Of a stretch of 64,000 bases of DNA, positions 45,765 to 54,512 are shown in pieces. This DNA comes from Agarivorans albus (lineage in GTDB: Bacteria > Pseudomonadota > Gammaproteobacteria > Enterobacterales > Celerinatantimonadaceae): contig NZ_AP023032.1 of assembly GCF_019670105.1 (NCBI RefSeq), positions 437,501-501,500 on the forward strand. Direction: 5' to 3'. Within the stretch, counting starts at the first letter, position 1; each line of letters starts with the position of its first letter. The notes beneath the pieces are model-generated. The model was given only the letters and a program-made list of their open reading frames with translations, was not told the origin of the DNA and did not search any database. A program made the translations under genes and the position numbers.

Positions 45765-46931
45765 ATGCATAGCTTACGTGGTTTCGATGGGATGAGAGCC
45801 CTAGCTTGTTTAGCTGTACTTGCGCATCACTTAGCACAACGCTTAGATTCACATCACTGGTTAGTTAAGGGCTTGCATGCTGGTGAGTTAGGTGTGAGTT
45901 TGTTTTTTGTGTTATCTGGGGCTTTGCTAGCTTACCCATTTTGGCAAGCGCATTTTTCTGCTCAAACTCTGCCACGCATTAAAGAATACATAAAACGAAG
46001 AGCCGCTCGCATCATTCCTGCGTATTACTTGGTGCTGCTTGTTAGCGTTTTATTAAACATGCTAGTTGCGCCTCAAGAGTATGCCTTGCCACGTTTATTA
46101 GCTGGCTTAAGCTTTATTGCGCCTTATCACTACATTAGTTTTTTCCCCAGTGATATAAACGGTCCGTTATGGTCAATAGGTTTAGAGGTGAGTTGTTACT
46201 TATTGCTGCCACTTTTATTGATGCCGCTGTGGCGACGTAAAACATCAAGCCTGAAAGTGGCAATAGCATGGGGAGTCGCGTTGCTACTAGTAATGCAGTT
46301 TTTGCATTACTTAATTGTTCTACTTTTTATGACCGACCAAGAAGGTAAAGGTTGGCAGTACGGAATTATTGGCGGAGCAAAACAGTGGCTGCCTTACTGG
46401 AATATAGCCAGTTTTATGGGGCAGTTTTTGTGTGGTGTTATCGCTGCTGCCGGTATTGCTTGGTATGAGAAGCAACAGCAGTTGAGGCATTATTATTTTG
46501 ATCTGGCTTTTCTCGGTGCCTTTGGTTTGGCTAGTTGGATGAGCTTAAATTATTTGGTTCCTGGGGCGCCTAGCCAAAGCCTTGGTCAAGCCTATTTAGC
46601 CCCATTGTTTTCGATGTTGTGTGCTGTCGCTCTGCTGGCCGCCCATTTTAGCAGTTATTGCAGCTGGCTGTTAGATAATCGCTTGTTCTCCCACATCGCA
46701 ACTTTATCCTTCGGTATTTATCTTTGGCATTATTTGATTATGGAGATCATTCGTATTTTGTGGGTGCCGCAATACCATTATATGGGCATGGAGGATATTA
46801 CCTTTGGTTTGCAAATTGGGGCATTGGTAGTGTGTTTGTCTTGGACTATTGCCGCATTAAGTTTCTACTTGTTGGAAAAGCCGATACTTAACTGGGCCCG
46901 TGGTTCAAACAAAATGAATCGCAGCGCCTAG
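45765..46931 (+). CDS. Acyltransferase 3 family membrane protein (OafA-like)
   Basis: This 388-residue inner membrane protein has about ten helices. The family N-terminal motif is RGFDGMRALACLAVLAHHLAQ, with the catalytic-type His at about 21. The R-x-x-R segment YIKRRAARIIPAYYLVL lies near 75. Such enzymes O-acylate cell-surface polysaccharides or lipids. ATG 45765 follows gggggaa, and a TTG five codons earlier is less likely. The upstream anchored protein may be its partner. Confidence 0.9.
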   Translation: MHSLRGFDGMRALACLAVLAHHLAQRLDSHHWLVKGLHAGELGVSLFFVLSGALLAYPFWQAHFSAQTLPRIKEYIKRRAARIIPAYYLVLLVSVLLNMLVAPQEYALPRLLAGLSFIAPYHYISFFPSDINGPLWSIGLEVSCYLLLPLLLMPLWRRKTSSLKVAIAWGVALLLVMQFLHYLIVLLFMTDQEGKGWQYGIIGGAKQWLPYWNIASFMGQFLCGVIAAAGIAWYEKQQQLRHYYFDLAFLGAFGLASWMSLNYLVPGAPSQSLGQAYLAPLFSMLCAVALLAAHFSSYCSWLLDNRLFSHIATLSFGIYLWHYLIMEIIRILWVPQYHYMGMEDITFGLQIGALVVCLSWTIAALSFYLLEKPILNWARGSNKMNRSA

Positions 46932-47004
46932 GGGCTGTTAACACTATCTCTAAAAGTGATAATGCTCTGCTCCCATGGCTTAGTTGTTATGTTAGCCGTT
47001 ATTA

Positions 47005-47586
47005 TCAACGGCCTAGCTCAAGGCATTCTTGGTATACATGGCAATCAACGAGGTGATCATTCACCATGCCTACTGCTTGCATAAAGGCATAACAAATAGT
47101 GGGGCCGACAAAATTAAAGCCCGCTTTTTTTAGCGCCTTCGACATGGCTTGTGATTCGGCTGTTTCTGTGGGGATATCGGCCATGCTGGTCCAGCTATTC
47201 TGAATGGGTTTCCCGCCAACAAAACTCCACAAGTACTCACTAAAGTTGATGCCTTGTTCTTGCATCGCCAAGTAGCTCTTGGCATTGCGGATCACCGAAT
47301 TAACTTTAAGCTTGTTGCGAATAATGCCGGGGTTTTGCAGTAGCTCTTCAACTTTAGCTTGGTCAAACTTAGCGATCTCGCTAGGCTCAAAATCCGCGTA
47401 GGCTTGATAGTAAGTCTGCTGCTTACGCAGGATGGTGATCCAGGATAAGCCAGCTTGCTGCCCGTCTAAGCAAAGCTTGGCGAATAAGTCTTTGGCGTCG
47501 TAGACTGGACGCCCCCAAACTTGGTCATGATATTGCTGATAGAACGGGTCATCCCCGCACCATGGGCAGCGTTGCTGTTGGCTCAT
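47005..47586 (-). CDS. tag: DNA-3-methyladenine glycosylase I
   Basis: Tag excises 3-methyladenine from alkylated DNA. The 193 residues (E. coli 187) begin MSQQQRCPWCGDDPFYQQYHD, with the zinc-binding Cys. Other marks are FAKLCLDGQQAGLSWITILRK and the C-terminal His pair in MVNDHLVDCHVYQEC. The ATG overlaps the stop of the upstream gene as TAATG, so its translation is probably coupled. Confidence 0.95.
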   Translation of the reverse strand: MSQQQRCPWCGDDPFYQQYHDQVWGRPVYDAKDLFAKLCLDGQQAGLSWITILRKQQTYYQAYADFEPSEIAKFDQAKVEELLQNPGIIRNKLKVNSVIRNAKSYLAMQEQGINFSEYLWSFVGGKPIQNSWTSMADIPTETAESQAMSKALKKAGFNFVGPTICYAFMQAVGMVNDHLVDCHVYQECLELGR

Positions 47587-49217
47587 TATCCATCCTCATC
47601 TTCGGGTTGCGGCATGCGCTCTTCCGGAATAGGTTCAAGAACAGGCGCAGCGTCTGCGGCCGGCTGAACAGCTGTTGCTGGCTCTGCTGGAGCCGCTTCG
47701 CTTGTGGCTGCAGGCTCTTCAACGCTTGCTTCTTGGTTTGCGCTGTTTTGGCTTGACTCGGTGGTTACTTCCGGCCCTGCGGCTTCAGTTGCTGCTGGCG
47801 TTTGCTCGGTTTGCTGCTCGCTATCTAGCGCAGGCTGTTCTGTCTGGCCTTCAGCCATGCCTAATTGTTCAGCATTTTGCGCGGCCACTTGTTTCTTAAT
47901 CTGCTCGCCTTCTTGTTCTAGGTCTTCAATGGTCCGACGTTCACCTAGGTTGAAGATGGCAAAGCCAGCACTCACTACCTGGTTCTGAGCACGGCCGATC
48001 ACCACTGCATTAAAGGGCGAGAAGACCTCTTCTACATCATCAGTAATGGGGTTGGAGATAGTGCCGAGTAGTTGGCCTTTGTTTACTCTAGCACCCAACT
48101 CGACCCTGTTTAACAGGATACCGCCATCACGGGCTCGTAACCATTGCGAGGCATAAAACACCGGCTGCGGTGAAGACCAAAAGAACGAACGTGGCAACAT
48201 GTTCACAGAGCTTAAATAACTCTGCACCGCTTTTACTCCAGTATCTACTTGCTTCTCGTCCACAGTGTAGGGGCCACCTACTTCCATCACTACCGTAGGA
48301 ATGCCAGCTGCGGTAGCTGCGCCGCGCAAGCTGCCCGAGGGTGCAATACTTTGTAGTACCGGAATGGCACCAAATTGGTTGGCTAACTCAGAGACTTCTG
48401 GGATGGTTAAATCTGCGCGAAGCTGAGTGAGGTTTTCGCGAAACATTGACCCTGAATGCAAATCAACCAAGCTGTCGCAGTGTCGAATGATGCTATTGAA
48501 GAGGCTGTAGGCGACTCGTGAAGCAGTTGAGCTGTTTGGGCTACCTGGGAATGCACGGTTGAGGTCACGGCGATCAGACATATAGCGATCTTTGCGAAAC
48601 AGACCATCAATATTTACCACTGGCACAGAGATAACCGTACCTTTTAGTTGCTCAGGTTCCAGCTGCTTAACCACCCGGCGCGCTATTTCTACGCCGTTTA
48701 CTTCATCACCGTGTACCGCCGCAGTGATACAAACGCGTGGACCAGGCTCTTTACCGTGTATCACTACTACTGGGGTGGCTAGCTCAAAGCCGCCTGGTAG
48801 GTGGCCAGAGTACCAGTCTAGGGTGGCGCTACTGTTTGGACTAAGCTCGGTGTTGAGTAAAGACAGTGGCCCCCAAGTTTCTTCTTGTGGCTGTTCTTCG
48901 GTTGTTTGGCTGGCGCTGGCTTGGTCTGTTTTACCGGCTACGATAGGAATGATTGGCTTAGGTGGTTCGGGCAAAGCCAGTTCTGCTTGCGGTTCGCTAA
49001 CGCTGCCTGCTTCAGCTTCAACTTCAACTGAATCATCTTCTGTGTTTGGCTCTGTTAAGTTCGAGTCTACTTCTGCTTGCTGCTCGCCAATCTCTGTTGT
49101 GGTTTCTTCTATGTCAGAAAGCTTTTGATCGTAGAGTTCTTCATATTGATTTTCTTGTTCTGTCGCAGCGGCACTGAAACAGAAACATAACAAAACCAAA
49201 ATTAAACGGCGTGACAT
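47586..49217 (-). CDS. Succinylglutamate desuccinylase/aspartoacylase family protein with long acidic tail
   Basis: This 543-residue exported protein has a signal peptide (about 1-18, MSRRLILVLLCFCFSAAA). A glutamate-rich linker (19-95) leads to a zinc deacylase/M14-like domain at about 110-410, with AAVHGDEVNGVEIARRV (zinc His and Glu), MSDRRDLNRAFPG and the second zinc site DLHSGSM. The last 130 residues are Glu/Gln/Ala/Pro-rich and probably disordered. ATG 49217 after ggag is preferred over an upstream in-frame start. The substrate is unknown. Confidence 0.85.
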   Translation of the reverse strand: MSRRLILVLLCFCFSAAATEQENQYEELYDQKLSDIEETTTEIGEQQAEVDSNLTEPNTEDDSVEVEAEAGSVSEPQAELALPEPPKPIIPIVAGKTDQASASQTTEEQPQEETWGPLSLLNTELSPNSSATLDWYSGHLPGGFELATPVVVIHGKEPGPRVCITAAVHGDEVNGVEIARRVVKQLEPEQLKGTVISVPVVNIDGLFRKDRYMSDRRDLNRAFPGSPNSSTASRVAYSLFNSIIRHCDSLVDLHSGSMFRENLTQLRADLTIPEVSELANQFGAIPVLQSIAPSGSLRGAATAAGIPTVVMEVGGPYTVDEKQVDTGVKAVQSYLSSVNMLPRSFFWSSPQPVFYASQWLRARDGGILLNRVELGARVNKGQLLGTISNPITDDVEEVFSPFNAVVIGRAQNQVVSAGFAIFNLGERRTIEDLEQEGEQIKKQVAAQNAEQLGMAEGQTEQPALDSEQQTEQTPAATEAAGPEVTTESSQNSANQEASVEEPAATSEAAPAEPATAVQPAADAAPVLEPIPEERMPQPEDEDG

Positions 49218-49291
49218 AGCGTCTCCAAAGTTTGAACAAGCGACAATAATTATCAAGCCGCGTGTGTAGCAATTAAAAGTGTAAACCAGAG

Positions 49292-50488
49292 TTAGCTGAG
49301 CTGCGCCTGTATTAATACATTACGTGGACTGGTTTTAAAGGGAAAAAGTTCCATTAATCCAACTTGATAACCCTGTTGTTGAAGAAATAAACAACGGTCT
49401 AACAATAGCCAACGCTCCATAATAGGACGAAATAGCAGTTGTACTAACTCGAGTTGCCTTACTAACAAGTGGCGTTGTTGGCCTTTTTCCAGGTAAAGCT
49501 GTTGATCAAAACTATCGGGAAAGCCTATTTGATGTTGTTGGCAGGCCCACTGCGCAAAGTCTGAAAATTGGGCATCTTGACTGAACCACTGCTTACCAAC
49601 AGAAGGCAGCGCTTGGTAGTGTTCGGTGTTAGTGAGCTCTTCGCGTAAGCTTTGATAACTGAGTCGCCAGTGTATTTCGCGCTGACGTAGAGTTTGCACT
49701 CGCTTCCCAGAGGTGACTGATTGCGCCACCGCTAATCGCAAATCTGTTTTGCTTAAGGTAAGAGCACTTTGCTTAGCCAGCTTTGATAAAGGCTGGTAGT
49801 GAGGCCTGTTGATCAAATGATAACAACAGGGGCAAATACTAAGTTTTTGCGGCTTATGATTTGCGGCTAAGCGCAGTAGCTGCAGATGTAACTCCCCACA
49901 GGCATGCAAGGCTACCGCATGTTGCTTACTTTTGAGGTGCTGCTGGGCGCTTGGCTCAAGTACATCGCAGTGATGAAATTGTTGTGGCAGTTTAAGTTGA
50001 TTAGCTTGTTGCTGGCCGCTGTCACACAAACTTGCTTGCCACTCTAAACTGTTTATTGGCAATTGATGGTGAAAGCTAATTAAACGTCCTAAATGCCCTT
50101 TGCCGGCGCACCACTCGAGTATTGGTAAGTTTTCATCTTGTAGTTGTTCGCTAAAGGCTTGAATTTGCGCTGCCTTTCGCCCCTTTATTCCGTTAGTTAA
50201 CCAAAAAGGGGTCTCCAAATCGGCGCTTTTTGCCGCTTGGGGGTGCCATCGTTCTAAACATGGCTTTAGCTCGGGGAAGTACTTAGCAAACAACTCAACC
50301 GCTTGTTCTGGGGATTGTTCAAGTTGTTGAATTTGCGTTGTGTTTAAGTTTTTTACTTGGTCCACTAGCGCGTGGTTTTGCCAAGGTAAACTGTGTTGCC
50401 GAAAAGGGCTGAACTGCCAGTATTGCTGGTAGCTTTGGAGTAATTGGTCGTGGTGGAGAAAAACCGCTTCGAGTGATTGATTAAACAT
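49292..50488 (-). CDS. SAM-dependent methyltransferase-like protein
   Basis: This 398-residue protein has a Rossmann methyltransferase motif LEWCAGKGHLGRLISFHH near residue 145 and a downstream motif AVALHACGELHLQLLRLA near 192. A CPCCYHLIN cysteine cluster near 218 could bind metal. It resembles the methyltransferase_32 group, in which substrates are unknown. Glutamine is very frequent. It ends a minus-strand run with the YitT gene. Confidence 0.8.
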   Translation of the reverse strand: MFNQSLEAVFLHHDQLLQSYQQYWQFSPFRQHSLPWQNHALVDQVKNLNTTQIQQLEQSPEQAVELFAKYFPELKPCLERWHPQAAKSADLETPFWLTNGIKGRKAAQIQAFSEQLQDENLPILEWCAGKGHLGRLISFHHQLPINSLEWQASLCDSGQQQANQLKLPQQFHHCDVLEPSAQQHLKSKQHAVALHACGELHLQLLRLAANHKPQKLSICPCCYHLINRPHYQPLSKLAKQSALTLSKTDLRLAVAQSVTSGKRVQTLRQREIHWRLSYQSLREELTNTEHYQALPSVGKQWFSQDAQFSDFAQWACQQHQIGFPDSFDQQLYLEKGQQRHLLVRQLELVQLLFRPIMERWLLLDRCLFLQQQGYQVGLMELFPFKTSPRNVLIQAQLS

Positions 50489-50497
50489 AGCGAAAGA

Positions 50498-51094
50498 TTA
50501 AGACAACCCTTGGTAGCGACCACTTTTGTGATTAAGTGCAATTACTATGTTCAAGGCAAATGCACCAGCAATAGACCACAGTAACACACTAAGTGGTACT
50601 AAGAAGTAAGAGGCGGTTACTATCACCACATCTAAGCCCATTTGCACATGTCCAGCACGAATCGCAAAACGCTTTTGTAGATACAGGGCCAAGATGTTCA
50701 CACCGCCCAAACTGCCTTTATGGCGAATAAGAATAAGCATGCCAGTGCCGATTAAAAATCCACCACTCAGTGCCGCATAAATCCTATTGAGTTGGGCGAT
50801 GTCGATGACTAGATGCATGTAATCAGTAAACACCGACACTAAAAGTACACAAGCTACGGTTCTAAAAGTAAAGGCTGCCCCCATTTTGGCAAAACCTAGT
50901 ACAAAAAAGGGCAGGTTTATGAGCAGGAACATTTGCCCAAAAGACAAATTCATAAATTGGCTAGCAAGCAAGGCTAAACCGGCGGTACCGCCAGTAAGAA
51001 GTTGGGTTTCTTTAAAAAAGAACACGCCTAAGGCCACCATGGTAGTGCCAATAAGCAAGGCTAATATATCTTCTAGCCAATTATGCTGTTCCAT
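50498..51094 (-). CDS. YitT family inner membrane protein, short form
   Basis: This 198-residue protein has five or six membrane helices and the family signatures FKETQLLTGGTAGLALLASQ near 28 and RHKGSLGGVNILALYLQKR near 124. Typical YitT proteins are about 280 residues because of a C-terminal DUF2179 domain, and this one lacks it. Function is unknown. It lies 9 nt upstream of the methyltransferase gene, so they are likely cotranscribed. Confidence 0.88.
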   Translation of the reverse strand: MEQHNWLEDILALLIGTTMVALGVFFFKETQLLTGGTAGLALLASQFMNLSFGQMFLLINLPFFVLGFAKMGAAFTFRTVACVLLVSVFTDYMHLVIDIAQLNRIYAALSGGFLIGTGMLILIRHKGSLGGVNILALYLQKRFAIRAGHVQMGLDVVIVTASYFLVPLSVLLWSIAGAFALNIVIALNHKSGRYQGLS

Positions 51095-51174
51095 AAATAT
51101 CTCTAGTTAATACCGACAAGTGAATAATAGCATCGCTGTTTGATAATTGAGATAAAGAACTGGCAGAGAGATTT

Positions 51175-51214
51175 AAAACAAAAAAAGCCACTATAAATGT
51201 CATTTACAGTGGCT
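51175..51214 (-). terminator. Intrinsic terminator after purD (minus strand)
   Basis: On the minus strand AGCCACTGTAAATG pairs with CATTTATAGTGGCT and is followed by T6. It ends the purH-purD operon. Confidence 0.9.
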
Positions 51215-51249
51215 TGATATATCGCTTGTTGCCAAGCGGCTTGGTTTAC

Positions 51250-52539
51250 TTAGCTTTTTTCGCGGGCGATTGCGCGGTAACCAATATCGTTACGGTGGAA
51301 CATGCCATCCCAAGATACTTTTTTCACTAGCGCATAGGCATTTGCTTGGGCTTCGGTAACGTTGTTACCTAGAGCGGTAGCACACAATACGCGGCCGCCG
51401 TTAGTTACAATGTTGCCGTCTTTTTCGCTAGTACCTGCATGGAACACTTTAGCGCTATTGGTTTCTTCGCTAAGGCATGGCAGTGTGATTACGTCACCTT
51501 TAGGGTAAGAGCCAGGGTAGCCAGCAGCAGCTAGCACTACGCCCATTGCTGCGCGAGGATCAAACTCAGCAGTTTTAGTATCCAATTTACGGTCAACAGC
51601 AGCTAAACACAGTTCAACAATGTCAGACTGCATACGCATCATAATTGGTTGAGTTTCTGGGTCACCAAAGCGGCAGTTGTATTCGATGATTTTTGGCGAA
51701 CCGTCAGCCATAATCATCAATCCAGCATATAGGAAGCCAGTGTACTCATTGTCTTCAGCGGCCATGCCTTTAACCGTAGGCATGATCACTTCATCCATTA
51801 TGCGCTGGTGGATTTCTGGTGTAACCACTGGAGCTGGCGAGTAAGCACCCATGCCGCCAGTGTTTAAGCCGCTATCGCCATCGCCAACACGTTTGTGGTC
51901 TTGGCTGGTGGCCATGGCCAATACGTTGCTGCCATCTACCATTACGATAAAGCTAGCTTCTTCGCCGTCTAAGAATTCTTCGATCACTACGCGAGAACCA
52001 GCTTCGCCAAAGGCATTATCGGCAAGCATGTCTTCAATAGCGGCAATTGCCTCGGCTTCGGTCATGGCTACAATTACGCCTTTACCTGCAGCTAAACCAT
52101 CGGCTTTAACCACAATAGGTGCGCCTTGCTCTTTTACGTAGGCAATTGCAGAGGCAACCTCAGTAAAGGTTTGGTAGTAACCAGTTGGAATGTCGTGACG
52201 GGCTAAAAAGTCTTTAGTGAATGACTTCGAGCCTTCTAGTTGAGCAGCTTTTTCAGTAGGGCCAAAGATTTTAAGGCCTGCGGCTCTAAAGGCATCAACC
52301 ACACCAATAACCAATGGCGCTTCTGGGCCAACAATGGTGAGTTCAACTTGGTTTTGCTGAGCAAAGCTAAGTAAAGCAGCAATGTCTTCTACGCCAATGG
52401 CTACGTTTTCTAGCTTAGGCTCTAGTGCAGAACCGGCGTTACCTGGGGCAACAAATACTTTTTCAACTAAAGGAGATTGCGCAGCCTTCCATGCTAGAGC
52501 ATGTTCGCGGCCACCGCCGCCAATCACAAGTACGTTCAT
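51250..52539 (-). CDS. purD: Phosphoribosylamine-glycine ligase (GAR synthetase)
   Basis: PurD joins phosphoribosylamine and glycine using ATP in purine synthesis. The 429 residues equal E. coli. It has the N-terminal MNVLVIGGGGREHALAWKA, an ATP-grasp domain (about 100-320, with APIVVKADGLAAGKGVIVA) and the signature RFGDPETQPIMMRM near 290. It is preceded on the minus strand by purH with an intervening terminator-like hairpin. Confidence 0.97.
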   Translation of the reverse strand: MNVLVIGGGGREHALAWKAAQSPLVEKVFVAPGNAGSALEPKLENVAIGVEDIAALLSFAQQNQVELTIVGPEAPLVIGVVDAFRAAGLKIFGPTEKAAQLEGSKSFTKDFLARHDIPTGYYQTFTEVASAIAYVKEQGAPIVVKADGLAAGKGVIVAMTEAEAIAAIEDMLADNAFGEAGSRVVIEEFLDGEEASFIVMVDGSNVLAMATSQDHKRVGDGDSGLNTGGMGAYSPAPVVTPEIHQRIMDEVIMPTVKGMAAEDNEYTGFLYAGLMIMADGSPKIIEYNCRFGDPETQPIMMRMQSDIVELCLAAVDRKLDTKTAEFDPRAAMGVVLAAAGYPGSYPKGDVITLPCLSEETNSAKVFHAGTSEKDGNIVTNGGRVLCATALGNNVTEAQANAYALVKKVSWDGMFHRNDIGYRAIAREKS

Positions 52540-52595
52540 GTTTGTCTATCCAATACTGAGTAAACGGGGCTTGGCTTACCAAGCCGAAATACAAA

Positions 52596-52618
52596 ACAGC
52601 CAGCGCGAGGCTGGCTGT
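52596..52618 (-). terminator. Terminator-like hairpin between purH and purD
   Basis: ACAGCCAGC and GCTGGCTGT form a perfect 9-bp stem with a 5-nt loop. On the minus strand it is followed by TTTTGTATTT, so it could cut part of the transcription from purH into purD. Confidence 0.75.
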
Positions 52619-52624
52619 GGTTTT

Positions 52625-54217
52625 TTAGTGGTAGAAGTGGCGCATGCCAGTGAACACCATGGCCATGCCATGTTCATCGGCTGCTGCAATCACTTCGTCA
52701 TCACGCATTGAGCCACCAGGCTGAATCACACAAGTGATGCCAGCTTCAGCTGCTGCGTCGATACCATCGCGGAATGGGAAGAATGCATCCGATGCCATTA
52801 CGCTGCCTGCTACTTCTAGCTTCTCGTCGGCGGCTTTAATGCCAGCAATTTTAGCGCTATATACGCGGCTCATTTGGCCCGCGCCCACGCCAATAGTCAT
52901 GTTGCCTTTTGCGTAAACAATGGCGTTAGACTTAACATACTTGGCTACCTTCCAGCAGAATAGTGCATCACGCAACTCTTCTTCGCTAGGCTGGCGCTTG
53001 CTAACAACGCTTAGTTCGTCTTGAGTTACCATGCCTTGGTCGCGATCTTGAACCAATAAGCCGCCGTTAACACGCTTAAGCTGCAAACCGGTGGTTTTAG
53101 TTGACCATTCGCCACACTCTAATAAACGTACGTTTTTCTTAGCAGCAACAATTTGTGCAGCGGCTTCAGAAATTTTAGGGGCAATGATTACTTCTACAAA
53201 CTGGCGAGACACAATGGCTTCAGCAGTATCGGCATCTAACTCGCGGTTAAAGGCAATAATGCCGCCAAAGGCAGAAGTTGGATCGGTTTTGTATGCGCGC
53301 TCGTAAGCTTCTTGAATATTGCCACCTAGCGCTACGCCACATGGGTTTGCGTGTTTTACAATTACACAGCAAGGCTCGTCGAATTCTTTCACACATTCTA
53401 GTGCAGCATCAGTATCGGCAATGTTGTTAAACGACAAGGCTTTACCTTGAAGTTGAGTGGCAGTAGATACTGAAGCTTCTTCAATGTTGTTTTCAACATA
53501 AAAAGCTGCTGCTTGGTGGCTGTTTTCACCATAGCGCATGTCTTGCTTTTTAACGAATTGGCTGTTGAAGGTACGTGGGAACTTGCTGTCTTCGTCGCCT
53601 TCTTTGTTGTCACCGTAGCTAGGTACCATAGTACCAAAGTAGTTGGCGATCATGCCGTCGTAAGCTGCGGTATGTTCAAAGGCTGCAATGGCTAAATCAA
53701 AGCGAGTAGCGTGAGTTAGCGACTTATCGTTGGCTGCCATTTCGGCGAGTACGCGATCGTAGTCTGATGCATTAACCACAATGGTTACGTCTTTGTGGTT
53801 TTTAGCCGCACTACGCACCATAGTTGGGCCGCCGATGTCGATGTTTTCTACTGCATCTTCAAGGCTACAATCTGGGTTGGCTACTGTTGCTGCAAAAGGA
53901 TAAAGGTTAACAACAACCATATCGATAGCATTAATGCCGTGGTTGTTCATCACTTCATCATCGGTACCGCGTCGACCTAAAATGCCACCGTGTACTTTTG
54001 GATGTAAAGTTTTAACACGTCCATCCATCATTTCTGGGAAGCCAGTGTAGTTAGATACTTCAATAACTTCGATGCCGTTTTCGGCCAGTAATTTTGCGGT
54101 GCCACCAGTAGATAAGATCTCTACACCTTGTTGGGCTAAAGATCGTGAGAATTCGATAATGCCTGTTTTATCTGAAACACTAATCAGTGCACGTCGAATC
54201 GGTCGAGCGTTTTCCAT
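52625..54217 (-). CDS. purH: Bifunctional AICAR formyltransferase / IMP cyclohydrolase
   Basis: PurH catalyses the last two steps to IMP. ATG 54217 gives [20 protein letters not shown] and 530 residues (E. coli 529), whereas an upstream in-frame start adds 28 atypical residues. The N-terminal MGS-like cyclohydrolase domain covers about 1-200 ([23 protein letters not shown]). The formyltransferase domain includes the KHANPCG motif near residue 269. Confidence 0.97.
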   Translation of the reverse strand: MENARPIRRALISVSDKTGIIEFSRSLAQQGVEILSTGGTAKLLAENGIEVIEVSNYTGFPEMMDGRVKTLHPKVHGGILGRRGTDDEVMNNHGINAIDMVVVNLYPFAATVANPDCSLEDAVENIDIGGPTMVRSAAKNHKDVTIVVNASDYDRVLAEMAANDKSLTHATRFDLAIAAFEHTAAYDGMIANYFGTMVPSYGDNKEGDEDSKFPRTFNSQFVKKQDMRYGENSHQAAAFYVENNIEEASVSTATQLQGKALSFNNIADTDAALECVKEFDEPCCVIVKHANPCGVALGGNIQEAYERAYKTDPTSAFGGIIAFNRELDADTAEAIVSRQFVEVIIAPKISEAAAQIVAAKKNVRLLECGEWSTKTTGLQLKRVNGGLLVQDRDQGMVTQDELSVVSKRQPSEEELRDALFCWKVAKYVKSNAIVYAKGNMTIGVGAGQMSRVYSAKIAGIKAADEKLEVAGSVMASDAFFPFRDGIDAAAEAGITCVIQPGGSMRDDEVIAAADEHGMAMVFTGMRHFYH

Positions 54218-54512
54218 TGGGGTTTTATCCTCATTAGCAGTTACATGCGCTAGCGGTACAAGTTGCCCGAAAAATAAACAACTTAGGTTTGAGGCGCGCA
54301 TTTTACAGCAAAAGTGTGAAGAATGCGCCGTTTTTAACTGAGAAATGTTGGTATGGAGGGCAAATTGAGTGAAACAAAAGCTTAAATTAACCGTTACGCC
54401 AAGCGCTTAAATAGCGATAGTTGACCACTTGGTAAACACAAACTGCAGCTTTAGATGGAGTATAAGCTTAAGTGACTGTTTTTCACTTTTACCCTTACCA
54501 ACTAGAGCCATA

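Noticed and set aside
47704-47988. Plus-strand frames opposite the AstE-like tail
   Set aside because: They are shadows of the Ala/Gln/Pro-rich minus-strand coding sequence.
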